Positions 9,712 through 18,711 are shown, counted from the stretch's first letter. The stretch is DNA of 64,000 nucleotides from Sporosarcina sp. FSL K6-1508 (GCF_038007465.1 NZ_JBBOXF010000001.1:1928501-1992500), one strand, 5' to 3'. Numbers and translations: made by a program. Notes: generated by a model from the sequence alone, not told the origin.

Positions 9712-10324
9712 GTTTTTACCGCGTCTATTGATTAACTATTTTCATACATAAGTTGTAGGTAAGCAAAGGCTTGAAACCAACATTTTCACTGGATTATTTC
9801 CGGTTCACTTTCGGCGAAATAGTCATGACACCCTTCTTGGTAATCTTGTTGCAAATAGTTGCCTGTCGCGTACTTACAATACCTATAGAAAGAGACAATT
9901 CCTAAAATGAAAAAAGGAAAAGCCCATGGCGAAGGTATCAGCGGTCAAAATTGTATCTTTGACCGCTTCTCTCCAAGTAAGAAGCCCTCTATTCCCTCGT
10001 TCCCAAAAAGCATTAGCACTTCGTGTATCTGCGCTTTTGGAGAGTGACGGATGAACAACCACCATACGATTGCCGAAAACCTATACAGAAAAAAAGCTCG
10101 GTAATGGTATAGAAGTTGTTCAATCCAAAGCGATCAAAAAAGCAATTATACACGGAGTGCCTAGTAGTTGATTAATTTTTCTGCTTGGCTTATCACGGGA
10201 GGCATCCCCGATCGCCGCATCGAATTCAATGGTATTCTTTATGTCGACCTTTATAGTCGGCCAAATCTGTTGTCCAGATATGTTAATATAAATAGTATCG
10301 ATTCATTTGAAAGGGGGCGTAGGG
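9712..10324. other. Gene-poor intergenic stretch of about 0.6 kb
   Basis: I can call no gene here. It holds a perfect 10-bp inverted repeat (9940-9949 with 9958-9967) without a T run, and a 33-codon open stretch ending near 10170 that reads like a protein tail (ends IIHGVPSS) but has no body. At 10190-10212 there is a fragment nearly identical to part of the 424-bp repeat found at 30.8-32.1 kb. The whole looks like decayed sequence. Confidence 0.5.
10190..10212 (+). repeat. Short fragment of the 424-bp repeat family
   Basis: GGCTTATCACGGGAGGCATCC matches the segment GGCTTATCGCGGGAGGCATCC found at about 31036, 31459 and 31908 with a single difference. The similarity fades on both sides. Confidence 0.55.
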
Positions 10325-11188
10325 ATGATCCAAATCGGACTAACCGGTTGGGGAGACCATCCTGACGTATACAACTCTTCTTCTTCGAAGAAAGAAAAAC
10401 TGATTGATTATAGTGCGCACTTTCCTATCGTCGAATTAGATTCCACTTTTTACGCAATACAGTCGGAGCGCAATATTCGAAAATGGATTGCAGAAACACC
10501 GAGTAATTTCCGTTTTGTCGTCAAAGCTTATCAAGGAATGACCGGGCATCATCGGGGAGAACTGCCCTATGCATCCATCGAAGAAATGTACGAATTATTT
10601 CGGCTGTCAGTTACTCCGCTACAAGAAGCGGGTAAACTTGCAATGATCCTTGTTCAGTTTCCGCCTTGGTTTGATTGTACGAAAGAGAACGTTGAGGAAA
10701 TCAGCTTTGTTTGCAGTAAATTGCATGGATTCGACATCGCTATTGAATTTAGGCATCAGTCTTGGTATTCTCCGAAATATTGTGATCAAACGTTAGCTTT
10801 TTTGAAGAGACTGAACGTTATCCATTCCGTATGTGATGAGCCACAAGCCGGGCAGGGAAGCATCCCGCTGATACCGATCTCAACCCGGACGGATAAAGTG
10901 CTAGTTAGATTACACGGTCGTAATGTGGCGGGATGGCGCAACACGACGGGGGATGATAAGGCATGGCGCAAGGTGAGGTACTTATATAACTATAATGATG
11001 CTGAACTAAAGGAAATCCAGTTAGCCTTACAAAAATTGCAAGATGCGACTGATGAGGTGTTCGTCATCTTTAACAATAATTCGGGTGGACATGCGGCACA
11101 AAATGCAAAACGCTTTCAAAAAATGCTCAACATCCACTATGAAAGTCTAACGCCGAAACAACTCGATTTTTTTGAAGGAGAATGGTAA
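10325..11188 (+). CDS. yunF: DUF72 family protein (YunF-like)
   Basis: A 287-residue DUF72 protein, a TIM-barrel family of unknown biochemical function. The N-terminus (IGLTGWGDHP), FVVKAYQGMTGH and LVQFPPWF, and the RLHGRN segment near residue 200 are characteristic. The ATG at 10325 is chosen because AAAGGGGGCG lies about 6 nt before it; an upstream TTG lacks a site. Followed directly by yunE and yunD as in B. subtilis. Confidence 0.9.
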   Translation: MIQIGLTGWGDHPDVYNSSSSKKEKLIDYSAHFPIVELDSTFYAIQSERNIRKWIAETPSNFRFVVKAYQGMTGHHRGELPYASIEEMYELFRLSVTPLQEAGKLAMILVQFPPWFDCTKENVEEISFVCSKLHGFDIAIEFRHQSWYSPKYCDQTLAFLKRLNVIHSVCDEPQAGQGSIPLIPISTRTDKVLVRLHGRNVAGWRNTTGDDKAWRKVRYLYNYNDAELKEIQLALQKLQDATDEVFVIFNNNSGGHAAQNAKRFQKMLNIHYESLTPKQLDFFEGEW

Positions 11189-11193
11189 TTGTA

Positions 11194-12018
11194 ATGGAAT
11201 TTATCTTATTGGCTGTGATCGGTCTGGCGGCAGGAGTTGTCGGAGCGCTTGTCGGATTGGGCGGCGGGGTTATCCTCGTCCCAGCGACGCTTTTCGTCGG
11301 TATTAATCTTGGTTTAATCGATGGTATTACTCCTCAAAGTGTCGTCGGTCTTTCCGTTATCATGATGATTTTTACTGGTTTAGCATCAACACTTTCCTAT
11401 ATGAAGACAAAAACAATTGATTTCAAAAGTGGATTTATCTTTTTTATAGGAAGTGTACCGGGGACTTTACTTGGTGCATTTGTAAATAAAGGACTCGACT
11501 TGCCATCATTCAATTTATATTTCGGAATTTTACTCATCCTATTATCAACACTTCTTTTAGTACGCAATTATTTGAAACCGGTCAGCTGGTTTGTTAATCA
11601 CGGCAAAAAAAGATCATTCACAGATAAGATGAACCAGACTTACGTTTATGGTTATCCTGTATGGTTTGCACTAGTGCTGACATTTGGAGTCGGATTTGCA
11701 TCAGGTCTATTTGGTATCGGCGGGGGATCAATCATCGTACCTGCAATGATTCTTCTATTTCTGTTTCCACCGCATGTCGCGGTCGGTACGTCGATGTTCA
11801 TGGTATTTTTGTCAGCTCTCGTCAACTCTATCACGCATATCTCTCTGGGCAATGTGCCGTGGCTCTATACCATCCCAGTCGTTCCAGCAGCGTATATCGG
11901 TGCCAAAGTCGGTGCAAAGTTGAACCAAAAAATGAAATCAGAAACGCTTGTTGTTGCACTGCGTATTATTCTTCTGCTACTAGGAATAAGATCAATTATT
12001 GACGGACTTATGGGGTGA
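11194..12018 (+). CDS. yunE: TauE/SafE-type membrane permease (YunE-like)
   Basis: A 274-residue polytopic protein of the TauE/SafE (DUF81) family, thought to export sulfite or organosulfonate anions. It has two related halves, each with a glycine-rich helix (GALVGLGGGVILVP and ASGLFGIGGGSIIVPAMI). An ATG at 11182 lies only 1 nt from the GAAGGAG site; the ATG at 11194 gives the usual family start and is preferred. It begins at the end of yunF. Confidence 0.88.
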   Translation: MEFILLAVIGLAAGVVGALVGLGGGVILVPATLFVGINLGLIDGITPQSVVGLSVIMMIFTGLASTLSYMKTKTIDFKSGFIFFIGSVPGTLLGAFVNKGLDLPSFNLYFGILLILLSTLLLVRNYLKPVSWFVNHGKKRSFTDKMNQTYVYGYPVWFALVLTFGVGFASGLFGIGGGSIIVPAMILLFLFPPHVAVGTSMFMVFLSALVNSITHISLGNVPWLYTIPVVPAAYIGAKVGAKLNQKMKSETLVVALRIILLLLGIRSIIDGLMG

Positions 12019-12021
12019 CAT

Positions 12022-13398
12022 ATGAATCACGAAATTGAGACGATTCACTTCTATCATACAAACGATATCCACAGCCATTTTGAGAACTGGCCACAAATCA
12101 GCCGGCTTCTTTGTAATAAGAAACAGGAGCATTTAATAGAAGGAAATGCTTGCTACATAGTAGACATCGGAGATCATGTTGATCGTTCCCATCCTTTTAC
12201 AGAAGGGACGAAAGGTCAAGGGAATATACAATTGTTGAATGAAGCGGGATATGATGCCGTCACGATTGGCAATAACGAAGGAATTACCATGTCAAAAGAG
12301 GCGCTGTCTTCTCTTTATAAGGAGGCCAGTTTCGATGTTATCCTTAGCAATTTATTTGAGGACGATGGAAGTCGGCCAGATTGGTCGTTGCCTTACAGAA
12401 TCTATAGCACTGCGAAAGGAACACGAATCGGTGTCATAGGAGCTACCGCAGAATATAAAGCCTTCTATTCGAAGCTGGGCTGGCAAGTGACACCACCCCG
12501 CGAAAATTTAAAGCGTATTGCTGAGAGTTTGGCTGAGGACACTGATTTTATTGTTTGTCTATCGCATATGGGGATTAATGAAGACGAAAAGCTTGCAGCA
12601 GAATGTCCAGGGATTGATGTCATTTTCGGCGCACATACGCACCACCTTTTTCATGAGGGCAAGATGATTGGCGAAACGATGCTCGCTGCAACGGGGAAAT
12701 ATGGTCAGTATGTCGGTCATGTCACCGTGAAATTTGATAAGGATGCCAAAAAGCCCATGCAACTGGATGCAGAGCTTTTCAGGATGGATTCGGTGAAGAG
12801 TAATGAAAAAGATATTGAAAAAGTAAATAAACTAATTCAATTGGGGAAAAAAGAAATGGAAGAACAGGTCTTTTTCAATCCAACCCATTTGGCTCAAAAC
12901 TTGTTTGAAGAAAGTCCCTTGTCGTCTTTCTTTGGGAGGGCGCTCATTGCCTATTCGCAAGCTGATTGCGCATTGTTCAATGCGGGGATTTTCTTAGGAA
13001 GTCTAGATGAGGGCTGGGTGACGAAAGCTGATTTACATGCGTTGCTGCCTCATCCCATCAATCCCTGCCTCGTCACATTGGATGGATCTGAACTGATAGA
13101 CGTATATGAGCTGTCCATGAATAAAGACTGGCCACAAATCGAAATTAAAGGACTGGGCTTTCGGGGAGCATTAATGGGTGCGATGATTCATGAAAGATTA
13201 TATAAAAATAGACATGGCCAGTTATTCGCCGGCAACCGGGAAGTTGTGTCCGGTCAAAAGTATACACTTGCAACGCTGGATATGTTCACATTCGGATTTT
13301 TCTTCCCGTCACTGAAACAGGCAGAGAAAGAGTACTACATGCCAGAATTGATCAGGGACGTGTTAGGGTGGTATGGAACTGAATATTTTAAAGAATGA
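12022..13398 (+). CDS. yunD: 5'-nucleotidase family metallophosphoesterase (YunD-like)
   Basis: A 458-residue protein with an N-terminal calcineurin-like metallophosphatase domain and a C-terminal 5'-nucleotidase domain. Metal-binding motifs are visible: HTNDIHSHF, DIGDHVDRSH, GNNEG, LSHMG and FGAHTHH. No signal peptide is present, so it acts in the cytoplasm, unlike the wall-anchored members of the family. Substrate is unknown (nucleotide-like). Starts 3 nt after yunE. Confidence 0.92.
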   Translation: MNHEIETIHFYHTNDIHSHFENWPQISRLLCNKKQEHLIEGNACYIVDIGDHVDRSHPFTEGTKGQGNIQLLNEAGYDAVTIGNNEGITMSKEALSSLYKEASFDVILSNLFEDDGSRPDWSLPYRIYSTAKGTRIGVIGATAEYKAFYSKLGWQVTPPRENLKRIAESLAEDTDFIVCLSHMGINEDEKLAAECPGIDVIFGAHTHHLFHEGKMIGETMLAATGKYGQYVGHVTVKFDKDAKKPMQLDAELFRMDSVKSNEKDIEKVNKLIQLGKKEMEEQVFFNPTHLAQNLFEESPLSSFFGRALIAYSQADCALFNAGIFLGSLDEGWVTKADLHALLPHPINPCLVTLDGSELIDVYELSMNKDWPQIEIKGLGFRGALMGAMIHERLYKNRHGQLFAGNREVVSGQKYTLATLDMFTFGFFFPSLKQAEKEYYMPELIRDVLGWYGTEYFKE

Positions 13399-13440
13399 AC
13401 GACTCCTTTCCTGCATAACGTATAGCAGGAGGAGTCGTTT
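13398..13440 (+). terminator. Hairpin after yunD that contains the yunB ribosome-binding site
   Basis: AACGACTCCTTTCCTGC pairs with GCAGGAGGAGTCGTT across a short loop, a very stable stem. Only four T residues follow before the yunB TTG start. The 3' arm carries AGGAGG, the only usable ribosome-binding site for yunB, so the element may reduce yunB translation from read-through mRNA as well as, or instead of, terminating. Confidence 0.7.
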
Positions 13441-14210
13441 TGAAATTTCAGGGCCAGGTAACCCGGCGATCCAGGAAAAAGAAACGTAAATTGTTACCCT
13501 TTCTTCTTCCCACAATTATAATTGCAGTCTCCCTATTCTTTTACACTGTTAATACAAGACTTACTCCAATTTATGTCCAGTATGCAGAGGTACAGACGGA
13601 GAAAATAGCCTCCCATGTTATCAGTAAAGCCATTAATTCAAGAATAGCTAATGTCCTGGACGTCAATGAGATTATTGTAGACGCATCGACTAATACTGAA
13701 GGGGGGGCGGCGTGGAAATTCAATACAGAAATTATCAATAGGGTGTTGGCAGAAACACAACAACTAGTCGAGTCCCATCTCCAGCAAGCCGAGGAGGGAA
13801 ATCTGGATATGCTACCTATGCAAAGTGGTATCGAATTCGATCCGCAAGCGATGGAAAGCCAAGGTGGAGTTGTTTTTTTTGTGCCAATCGGGCAAGCGAC
13901 GAATATTCCCCTGCTCGGTAATTTAGGCCCCAAAATCCCTATCCGTTTCCACGTCATTGGCGAGGTCAGTGCGACGATTGATACGGAAACACGTTCTTTC
14001 GGTATTAACAGTGTGTATGTTGAAGTTAATATATTACTGACAGTAAATGTTCAAATTATTGTTCCACTCGCAACCGAAAAAAGTGTAGTTAAACAGAAGA
14101 TTCCGGTAGCGATGGGACTCATTCATGGAACGGTTCCTGACTACTACAATAGTGGAAGTGGAAATCCGCCAAATCTTCAAATCCCTTTGCCAGATAATTT
14201 CGCGGAATGA
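13440..14210 (+). CDS. yunB: YunB, sporulation protein
   Basis: A 256-residue protein with a basic N-terminus (RRSRKKKRK), one transmembrane helix at about residues 20-38 and a large outer domain, matching YunB in length and layout. In B. subtilis it is a mother-cell (sigma-E controlled) protein needed for efficient sporulation. The TTG start is set by AGGAGG six or seven nt upstream. No sigma-E promoter was identified. Its presence supports an endospore-forming host. Confidence 0.88.
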   Translation: MKFQGQVTRRSRKKKRKLLPFLLPTIIIAVSLFFYTVNTRLTPIYVQYAEVQTEKIASHVISKAINSRIANVLDVNEIIVDASTNTEGGAAWKFNTEIINRVLAETQQLVESHLQQAEEGNLDMLPMQSGIEFDPQAMESQGGVVFFVPIGQATNIPLLGNLGPKIPIRFHVIGEVSATIDTETRSFGINSVYVEVNILLTVNVQIIVPLATEKSVVKQKIPVAMGLIHGTVPDYYNSGSGNPPNLQIPLPDNFAE

Positions 14211-14218
14211 AGAAGGGC

Positions 14219-14247
14219 TTGAAAATGTCCAAGATTATTGATAGGCT
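14219..14247 (+). promoter_or_regulatory. Possible promoter of the riboswitch-nhaC unit
   Basis: TTGAAA and TAGGCT with 17 nt spacing. Transcription would begin near 14254, about 16 nt before the aptamer, which fits. The -10 hexamer is poor. Confidence 0.35.
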
Positions 14248-14269
14248 TGTTAAGAATTGAAAAATCGAT

Positions 14270-14545
14270 TGGGTAGAGGCTGCATTGCTTATTAGTCACA
14301 CACGCGAGATTGACACCGATGACCGTGCGTAAAAGGAAGCTTTGCCGAAGCTTGGTAAGATCGTCAGGATCTATCAGGCTGGGGTTGTTCCGAATAGGGA
14401 TAACACTGTCATACATCTTTGAACATGTATGATGAGCTACAAGTCGTGTGTTAGATAAGCAGTATGAGTTATCCAACAAACGAAACGTAGATAAAGCCGG
14501 CTCCTGATGCACTCTGCTGAGTGTAATTAGCAGCCGTTTTTTTAT
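14270..14545 (+). promoter_or_regulatory. Lysine riboswitch (L-box) with terminator platform
   Basis: The aptamer spans about 14270-14441. Class landmarks appear in the right order: GGTAGAGG-TGC at the 5' side, GGAAGC-TTTGCCGAAGC, GGCTGGGGTTGTTCCG, ACTGTCATAC and the closing TGAGCTAC, which pairs with the first GTAG. A terminator (14499-14543) follows the aptamer, so excess lysine should stop transcription before the transporter gene. This is the established L-box logic; binding itself is inferred. Confidence 0.95.
14499..14543 (+). terminator. Terminator of the lysine riboswitch expression platform
   Basis: GGCTCCTGAT-GCACTC-TGCT-GAGTGT-AATTAGCAGCC folds with a few mismatches and is followed by seven T residues. 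It lies about 50 nt before the transporter start. Confidence 0.85.
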
Positions 14546-14590
14546 TCCCCCTATACAGGGCCTCAACCCGACTAAATGGAGGAATTGTAG

Positions 14591-16162
14591 ATGATAGGAA
14601 CATGGGTATCAATTTTACCGCCGCTAATCGCCATTATTATGGTGTTTGCGACTAAGCGAGTGCTATTGTCGCTAGGCGCAGGAATAGTGTCAGGCGCTTT
14701 GCTGGCAGCGTCATTTGGGCCTGTTGAATCGCTGAAGAATTTGTGGGAATCATTAAAAGCAACATTTTGGGATGATGGATTTAATACAGGGAATATTTAT
14801 ATCATTCTTTTCATCCTTCTATTAGGAGTTATCACTGCATTTGTTAGTTTGTCTGGGGGAAGCCGGGCATTTGCAGAATGGGCAGTGCGTCATATCAAAA
14901 CAAAACGCGGAGCAAAATTGCTCACAGTGTTTCTCGGTATTGCTATTTTTGTGGATGACTATTTCAATGCGTTGGCAGTTGGGCAAATCGCTCGTCCGAT
15001 CACGGATCAACATCGGGTTTCAAGAGCGAAATTGGCTTACTTCATCGACTCAACTTCGGCGCCGATTTGTGTCATTTCTCCAATTTCAAGCTGGGGAGCC
15101 TTTTTAATCGGACAACTTGCACTCATATTTGGCGGGGCTGCTGCAATTAGCTATTCGCCACTATCCGCTTTCCTTATGATGGCACCTATGAATTTTTACG
15201 TTATCGCCACATTTGCAATGGTATTCTTCCTCGCATGGACGAATTTTGATCTATTCGACATGAAGAAACATGAACAGCGTGCAATGGAGACGGGTCAATT
15301 ATTTGATCCTGAAAAAGAAATTCCAGGTCAACTGAAAGAAGAATTTCCGGTTCACGCGCATGGTCGTGTTCGGGATTTAGTCGCACCAATCGTTACACTT
15401 GTTGCGGTAACATTTGCTGTTATGATTTGGACAGGTTATTTAGAGGGAGGATCGATGAACATTTTGTCGATCTTTGAAAATACGGATGTATCGCTAGCGC
15501 TGTTGGCAGGTGGGATTACAGCTACAGCACTTGCAGCCATCTTATATATGTTGCAGATGAAAAATAATGAAACTGCTAGCTATTCCCTCATGGGCAGCGC
15601 ATTTACAAATGGATTGAAGGCTATGATGCCACCCGTTTTCATCCTTATTTTTGCCTGGTCACTGTCGTTCTTAATTGGAAAACTGGAAACAGGTTTGTTT
15701 TTATCTGAGCTAGTATTGAAATCAAATATACCGGTTTCATTCCTGCCGGTCATTATGTTCATTCTTGCTGGCATTATGGCTTTCTCAACGGGAAGTTCTT
15801 GGGGGTCTTTCGGTATTCTTATGCCGATTGCAGGAACAATAATGATTGAAGCGGCACCTGAAATGTTACTGCCTGCGCTTGCAGCTGTTTTGGCAGGAGC
15901 CGTTTTCGGAGACCATTCCTCGCCTATTTCTGATACAACGATTCTTTCTTCTACAGGAGCAGGATGTAACCACATTGACCATGTTTCAACACAGTTTCCA
16001 TACGCGTTGATTTGTGCGCTAGTGGCTACGGCGGGTTATATCCTATTAGGCATTACAGGTTCTATATGGATTGGTTTAGTAGGGGTCATCGTTATTCTTG
16101 CAGTATTGTTTTCTGTTTGGACGATGAAAGCTAAGAAAGAGGCAATACAGCTGTCTTTATAG
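14591..16162 (+). CDS. NhaC-family antiporter, probable lysine transporter
   Basis: A 523-residue polytopic membrane protein of the NhaC Na+/H+ antiporter family. Conserved segments include FVDDYFNALAVGQIARP, STSAPICVISPISSWG and GDHSSPISDTTILSSTGAGCNHIDHV. Family members placed under lysine riboswitches have been proposed to be lysine transporters, and the L-box directly upstream makes that the best reading, though no substrate residue proves it. A GGAGG site precedes the ATG. Confidence 0.88.
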   Translation: MIGTWVSILPPLIAIIMVFATKRVLLSLGAGIVSGALLAASFGPVESLKNLWESLKATFWDDGFNTGNIYIILFILLLGVITAFVSLSGGSRAFAEWAVRHIKTKRGAKLLTVFLGIAIFVDDYFNALAVGQIARPITDQHRVSRAKLAYFIDSTSAPICVISPISSWGAFLIGQLALIFGGAAAISYSPLSAFLMMAPMNFYVIATFAMVFFLAWTNFDLFDMKKHEQRAMETGQLFDPEKEIPGQLKEEFPVHAHGRVRDLVAPIVTLVAVTFAVMIWTGYLEGGSMNILSIFENTDVSLALLAGGITATALAAILYMLQMKNNETASYSLMGSAFTNGLKAMMPPVFILIFAWSLSFLIGKLETGLFLSELVLKSNIPVSFLPVIMFILAGIMAFSTGSSWGSFGILMPIAGTIMIEAAPEMLLPALAAVLAGAVFGDHSSPISDTTILSSTGAGCNHIDHVSTQFPYALICALVATAGYILLGITGSIWIGLVGVIVILAVLFSVWTMKAKKEAIQLSL

Positions 16163-16175
16163 TAGTAAATGATTG

Positions 16176-16202
16176 AAAGCGGTGAACTTTTCACCGCTTT
16201 TT
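16176..16202 (+). terminator. Terminator after the NhaC-family gene
   Basis: Perfect 10-bp stem AAAGCGGTGA/TCACCGCTTT with a five-base loop and a short T run. Confidence 0.9.
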
Positions 16203-16237
16203 ATTATATTTCAAATAGTTTTCCAATAAAAAATGTT

Positions 16238-16266
16238 TTGACAATAGTTAGATAGGTATATATACT
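16238..16266 (+). promoter_or_regulatory. Strong sigma-A promoter P1 upstream of livJ
   Basis: Consensus TTGACA and TATACT separated by exactly 17 nt. It lies about 290 nt before the livJ start, so the mRNA would carry a long leader in which I recognise no known riboswitch or T-box. Confidence 0.75.
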
Positions 16267-16414
16267 AGGCATTAAGACCACTAATAGTCTGAAAATGGAG
16301 AACTCCCATTCAATGGTTAGCTGGGGGTGTCAAGAAAGGATGATATTGAACTCGTAATCATAAGCCTTACTCGTAGAATTTAAACTGCGAAAGATTGGAA
16401 TAGAAAAGTTATCA

Positions 16415-16443
16415 TAGACTGAATAGAAAGTTTGTTTTACAAT
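16415..16443 (+). promoter_or_regulatory. Second candidate promoter P2 of livJ
   Basis: TAGACT and TACAAT with 17 nt spacing, 113 nt before the start codon, giving a leader of about 105 nt. Confidence 0.45.
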
Positions 16444-16520
16444 GGGCATGTACACAGGGAGAAAATGATGTTTTTGAAAAGCTAAACGTTTGTCAGTATC
16501 AGTTCGATTAAAACGATTTA

Positions 16521-16535
16521 AATTATCAGAAATAT
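16521..16535 (+). promoter_or_regulatory. Candidate CodY box before livJ
   Basis: AATTATCAGAAATAT matches 12 of 15 positions of the CodY consensus AATTTTCWGAAAATT. It lies 20 nt before the livJ start, downstream of both candidate promoters, where CodY could act as a roadblock. CodY repression of branched-chain amino acid uptake is known in Bacillales. Confidence 0.55.
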
Positions 16536-16555
16536 CAATAAAAGGGGGATTTTAT

Positions 16556-17749
16556 ATGAAATTGAAAAAGTTTGTAAGTGTATTTGCTGCTTCAGCTCTA
16601 GCAATTGGATTGTTGGCTGGATGTGGTACAGGTGAGAAGGCGGAAGAAGGAAGTACGGGTGGTTCTAAGGATGGCGATACGATTAAAATCGGGGTTAACT
16701 TAGAATTATCGGGTGCTGTTGCTTCATACGGTACTTCGGAATTATCGGGAATTGAGCTTGCCCGTGATGAGATTAACGCAGCTGGGGGAATTGATGGCAA
16801 GAAAATTGAGCTTATAAAAGTGGATAATAAGTCCGACCCTGCTGAAGCAATAAGTGCAGCACTTAAATTGATAACTAAGGATAAGGTAATTGCAATCATC
16901 GGAGCAGCAACAAGCGGTGCTACTGTTGCACAGGCTGAAATTGCTAATAACAACAAGACGCCACTAATCAGCCCGTCTGGAACAAGCCCGAACGTAACTG
17001 TTAAAGACAACGGAGATGTTAATGAATTCGTATTCCGTACATCATTCATTGATCCTTTCCAAGGAACGGTTGCAGCAAACTTTGCAGCGAATGACCTTGG
17101 CGTTAAAAACGTAGCAATTTTCTCTGATAACGCAAGCGATTATTCAAAAGGTCTTGCGTCATCGTTCAAAAAAGATTTTGAAGCTGCAGGCGGTAAAATT
17201 GTTGCAGAAGAATCTTATGTAGGAAAAGACTCTGATTTCCGTTCAACTCTTACGCGTATTAAAGCAGCAAATCCTGAATTCATTTTCATCCCTGGATACT
17301 ATGAAGAAGTAGGATTGATTGTTAAACAGGCTCGTGAAATGGGTATCACTGTTCCACTTATGGGTGCAGATGGTTGGGATTCTCCAACTCTACTCGAACT
17401 TGCTGGTGTAGAAGCATTAAACAATACATTCACGACAAACCACTATTCTTCTGAAGATCCGGACGGCATCATTCAAGACTTCAACAAAAAATTCAATGAC
17501 AAATTCAGTAAATCACCTGACGCATTTAACGCACTTGGCTACGATACAGTTTATCTACTAATGGATGCTATCGAACGTGCTGGCGGTGCAGATTCAGAGA
17601 AAATTAAAGACGCTCTTGCTGAAACAAAGGATCTTGAACTAGTAACCGGTTTATATTCGGTTGATGAAAATCATCACCCGGTTAAATCCGCTACAATTCT
17701 TGAATATAAAGATGGCGAACAAGTATTTAAAACGAAGGTAAATCCTTAA
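16556..17749 (+). CDS. livJ: LivJ-type branched-chain amino acid binding lipoprotein
   Basis: A 397-residue ABC substrate-binding protein of the Leu/Ile/Val-binding (type I periplasmic-binding) family. The signal peptide ends in LLAGC (Cys about 22) and a Gly/Ser/Lys linker follows. The mature domain starts with IKIGVNLELSGAVASYG, the usual family opening, and contains ISPSGTSPNV. The ATG at 16556 is chosen for its AAAGGGGG site. A terminator-like hairpin separates it from livH. Confidence 0.92.
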   Translation: MKLKKFVSVFAASALAIGLLAGCGTGEKAEEGSTGGSKDGDTIKIGVNLELSGAVASYGTSELSGIELARDEINAAGGIDGKKIELIKVDNKSDPAEAISAALKLITKDKVIAIIGAATSGATVAQAEIANNNKTPLISPSGTSPNVTVKDNGDVNEFVFRTSFIDPFQGTVAANFAANDLGVKNVAIFSDNASDYSKGLASSFKKDFEAAGGKIVAEESYVGKDSDFRSTLTRIKAANPEFIFIPGYYEEVGLIVKQAREMGITVPLMGADGWDSPTLLELAGVEALNNTFTTNHYSSEDPDGIIQDFNKKFNDKFSKSPDAFNALGYDTVYLLMDAIERAGGADSEKIKDALAETKDLELVTGLYSVDENHHPVKSATILEYKDGEQVFKTKVNP

Positions 17750-17760
17750 TTCAACTGGTA

Positions 17761-17796
17761 GGAATGGGGGAGGATGTCCTCCCTCATTCCTTTTTT
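17761..17796 (+). terminator. Attenuating terminator between livJ and livH
   Basis: A 14-bp nearly perfect inverted repeat (17761-17774 with 17777-17790, one G-T pair) with six T residues after it. It lies inside the operon, so it should lower livHMGF transcription relative to livJ, keeping the binding protein in excess. Confidence 0.85.
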
Positions 17797-17835
17797 CATC
17801 CCAACTATTAGAGCTCAAAAAGGAGTGAAAATTTC

Positions 17836-18711
17836 ATGGAATGGCTACAACAACTTATAAACGGTATTTCACTCGGAAGTATTTATGCATTAATTGCACT
17901 GGGCTACACAATGGTTTATGGAATCATAAAACTCATAAACTTTGCACATGGAGAAATTTTTATGATTGGTGCGTTTATCGGCTATTTCACTATAGCTGGA
18001 TGGGGACTTGGATTTGTACCTGCATTACTAATATCGATGGTATCGTGTGCGATTATTGGTGTCGTTATTGAAAGGATTGCTTATAAAAGATTACGGAATG
18101 CTACAAGAATTGCGGCGTTGATTACCGCGATTGGCGTTTCACTTCTAATCCAAAATGGTGTCATTTATATGCGTGGAGCGCAACCAGAAGCCTATCCAGA
18201 GGTATTGCGTAATTCAACGTTTAACTTTTTTGGTGCTCAAATCAGCAGTCAATCCATATTAATTCTTTCCGTTTCTATCACACTGATGATCATTCTTCAG
18301 TTTGTTGTACATAAAACCAAAATTGGTAAAGCCATGAGAGCTGTTTCCTATGATGCAGAAGCTGCTAAACTCATGGGGATTAATGTCGACAACACAATCT
18401 CGGCAACGTTTGCAATTGGATCAGCCCTAGCGGGTGCAGCGGGCGTTATTTTCGGTATTTATTATACAAAGATTGACCCGTTAATGGGGATTATACCCGG
18501 TTTAAAAGCATTCGTAGCTGCTGTTCTTGGCGGGATTGGAATTATTCCAGGCGCCATGGCTGGAGGACTCGTGCTTGGAGTTGTAGAAACATTTGTCAGT
18601 GCACTCGGATTTTCTCTTTGGAGAGACGCGGCAGCATTTGTCATTTTAATCTTAATACTCATTTTCAAACCGTCTGGGCTCTTTGGTAAAAATACACGTG
18701 AGAAAGTGTAG
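17836..18711 (+). CDS. livH: LivH-type permease
   Basis: A 291-residue inner-membrane permease of the branched-chain amino acid ABC family. The opening GISLGSIYALIALGYTMVYG and KLINFAHGEIFMIGAF are hallmarks of LivH, as is the late ARG-like loop KAMRAVSYDAEAAKLMGI. About eight helices. It pairs with LivM as the translocation channel. AAAGGAG precedes the ATG. Confidence 0.94.
   Translation: MEWLQQLINGISLGSIYALIALGYTMVYGIIKLINFAHGEIFMIGAFIGYFTIAGWGLGFVPALLISMVSCAIIGVVIERIAYKRLRNATRIAALITAIGVSLLIQNGVIYMRGAQPEAYPEVLRNSTFNFFGAQISSQSILILSVSITLMIILQFVVHKTKIGKAMRAVSYDAEAAKLMGINVDNTISATFAIGSALAGAAGVIFGIYYTKIDPLMGIIPGLKAFVAAVLGGIGIIPGAMAGGLVLGVVETFVSALGFSLWRDAAAFVILILILIFKPSGLFGKNTREKV

Noticed and set aside
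9883..10065. Minus-strand 60-codon ORF in the suf-yunF gap
   Set aside because: No ribosome site, no recognised family and low plausibility of composition; it includes the 10-bp inverted repeat.
16465..16485. Tiny leader ORF (MMFLKS) before livJ
   Set aside because: It has a GGGAG site but no run of branched-chain codons and no terminator/antiterminator pair that would make it an attenuator peptide.
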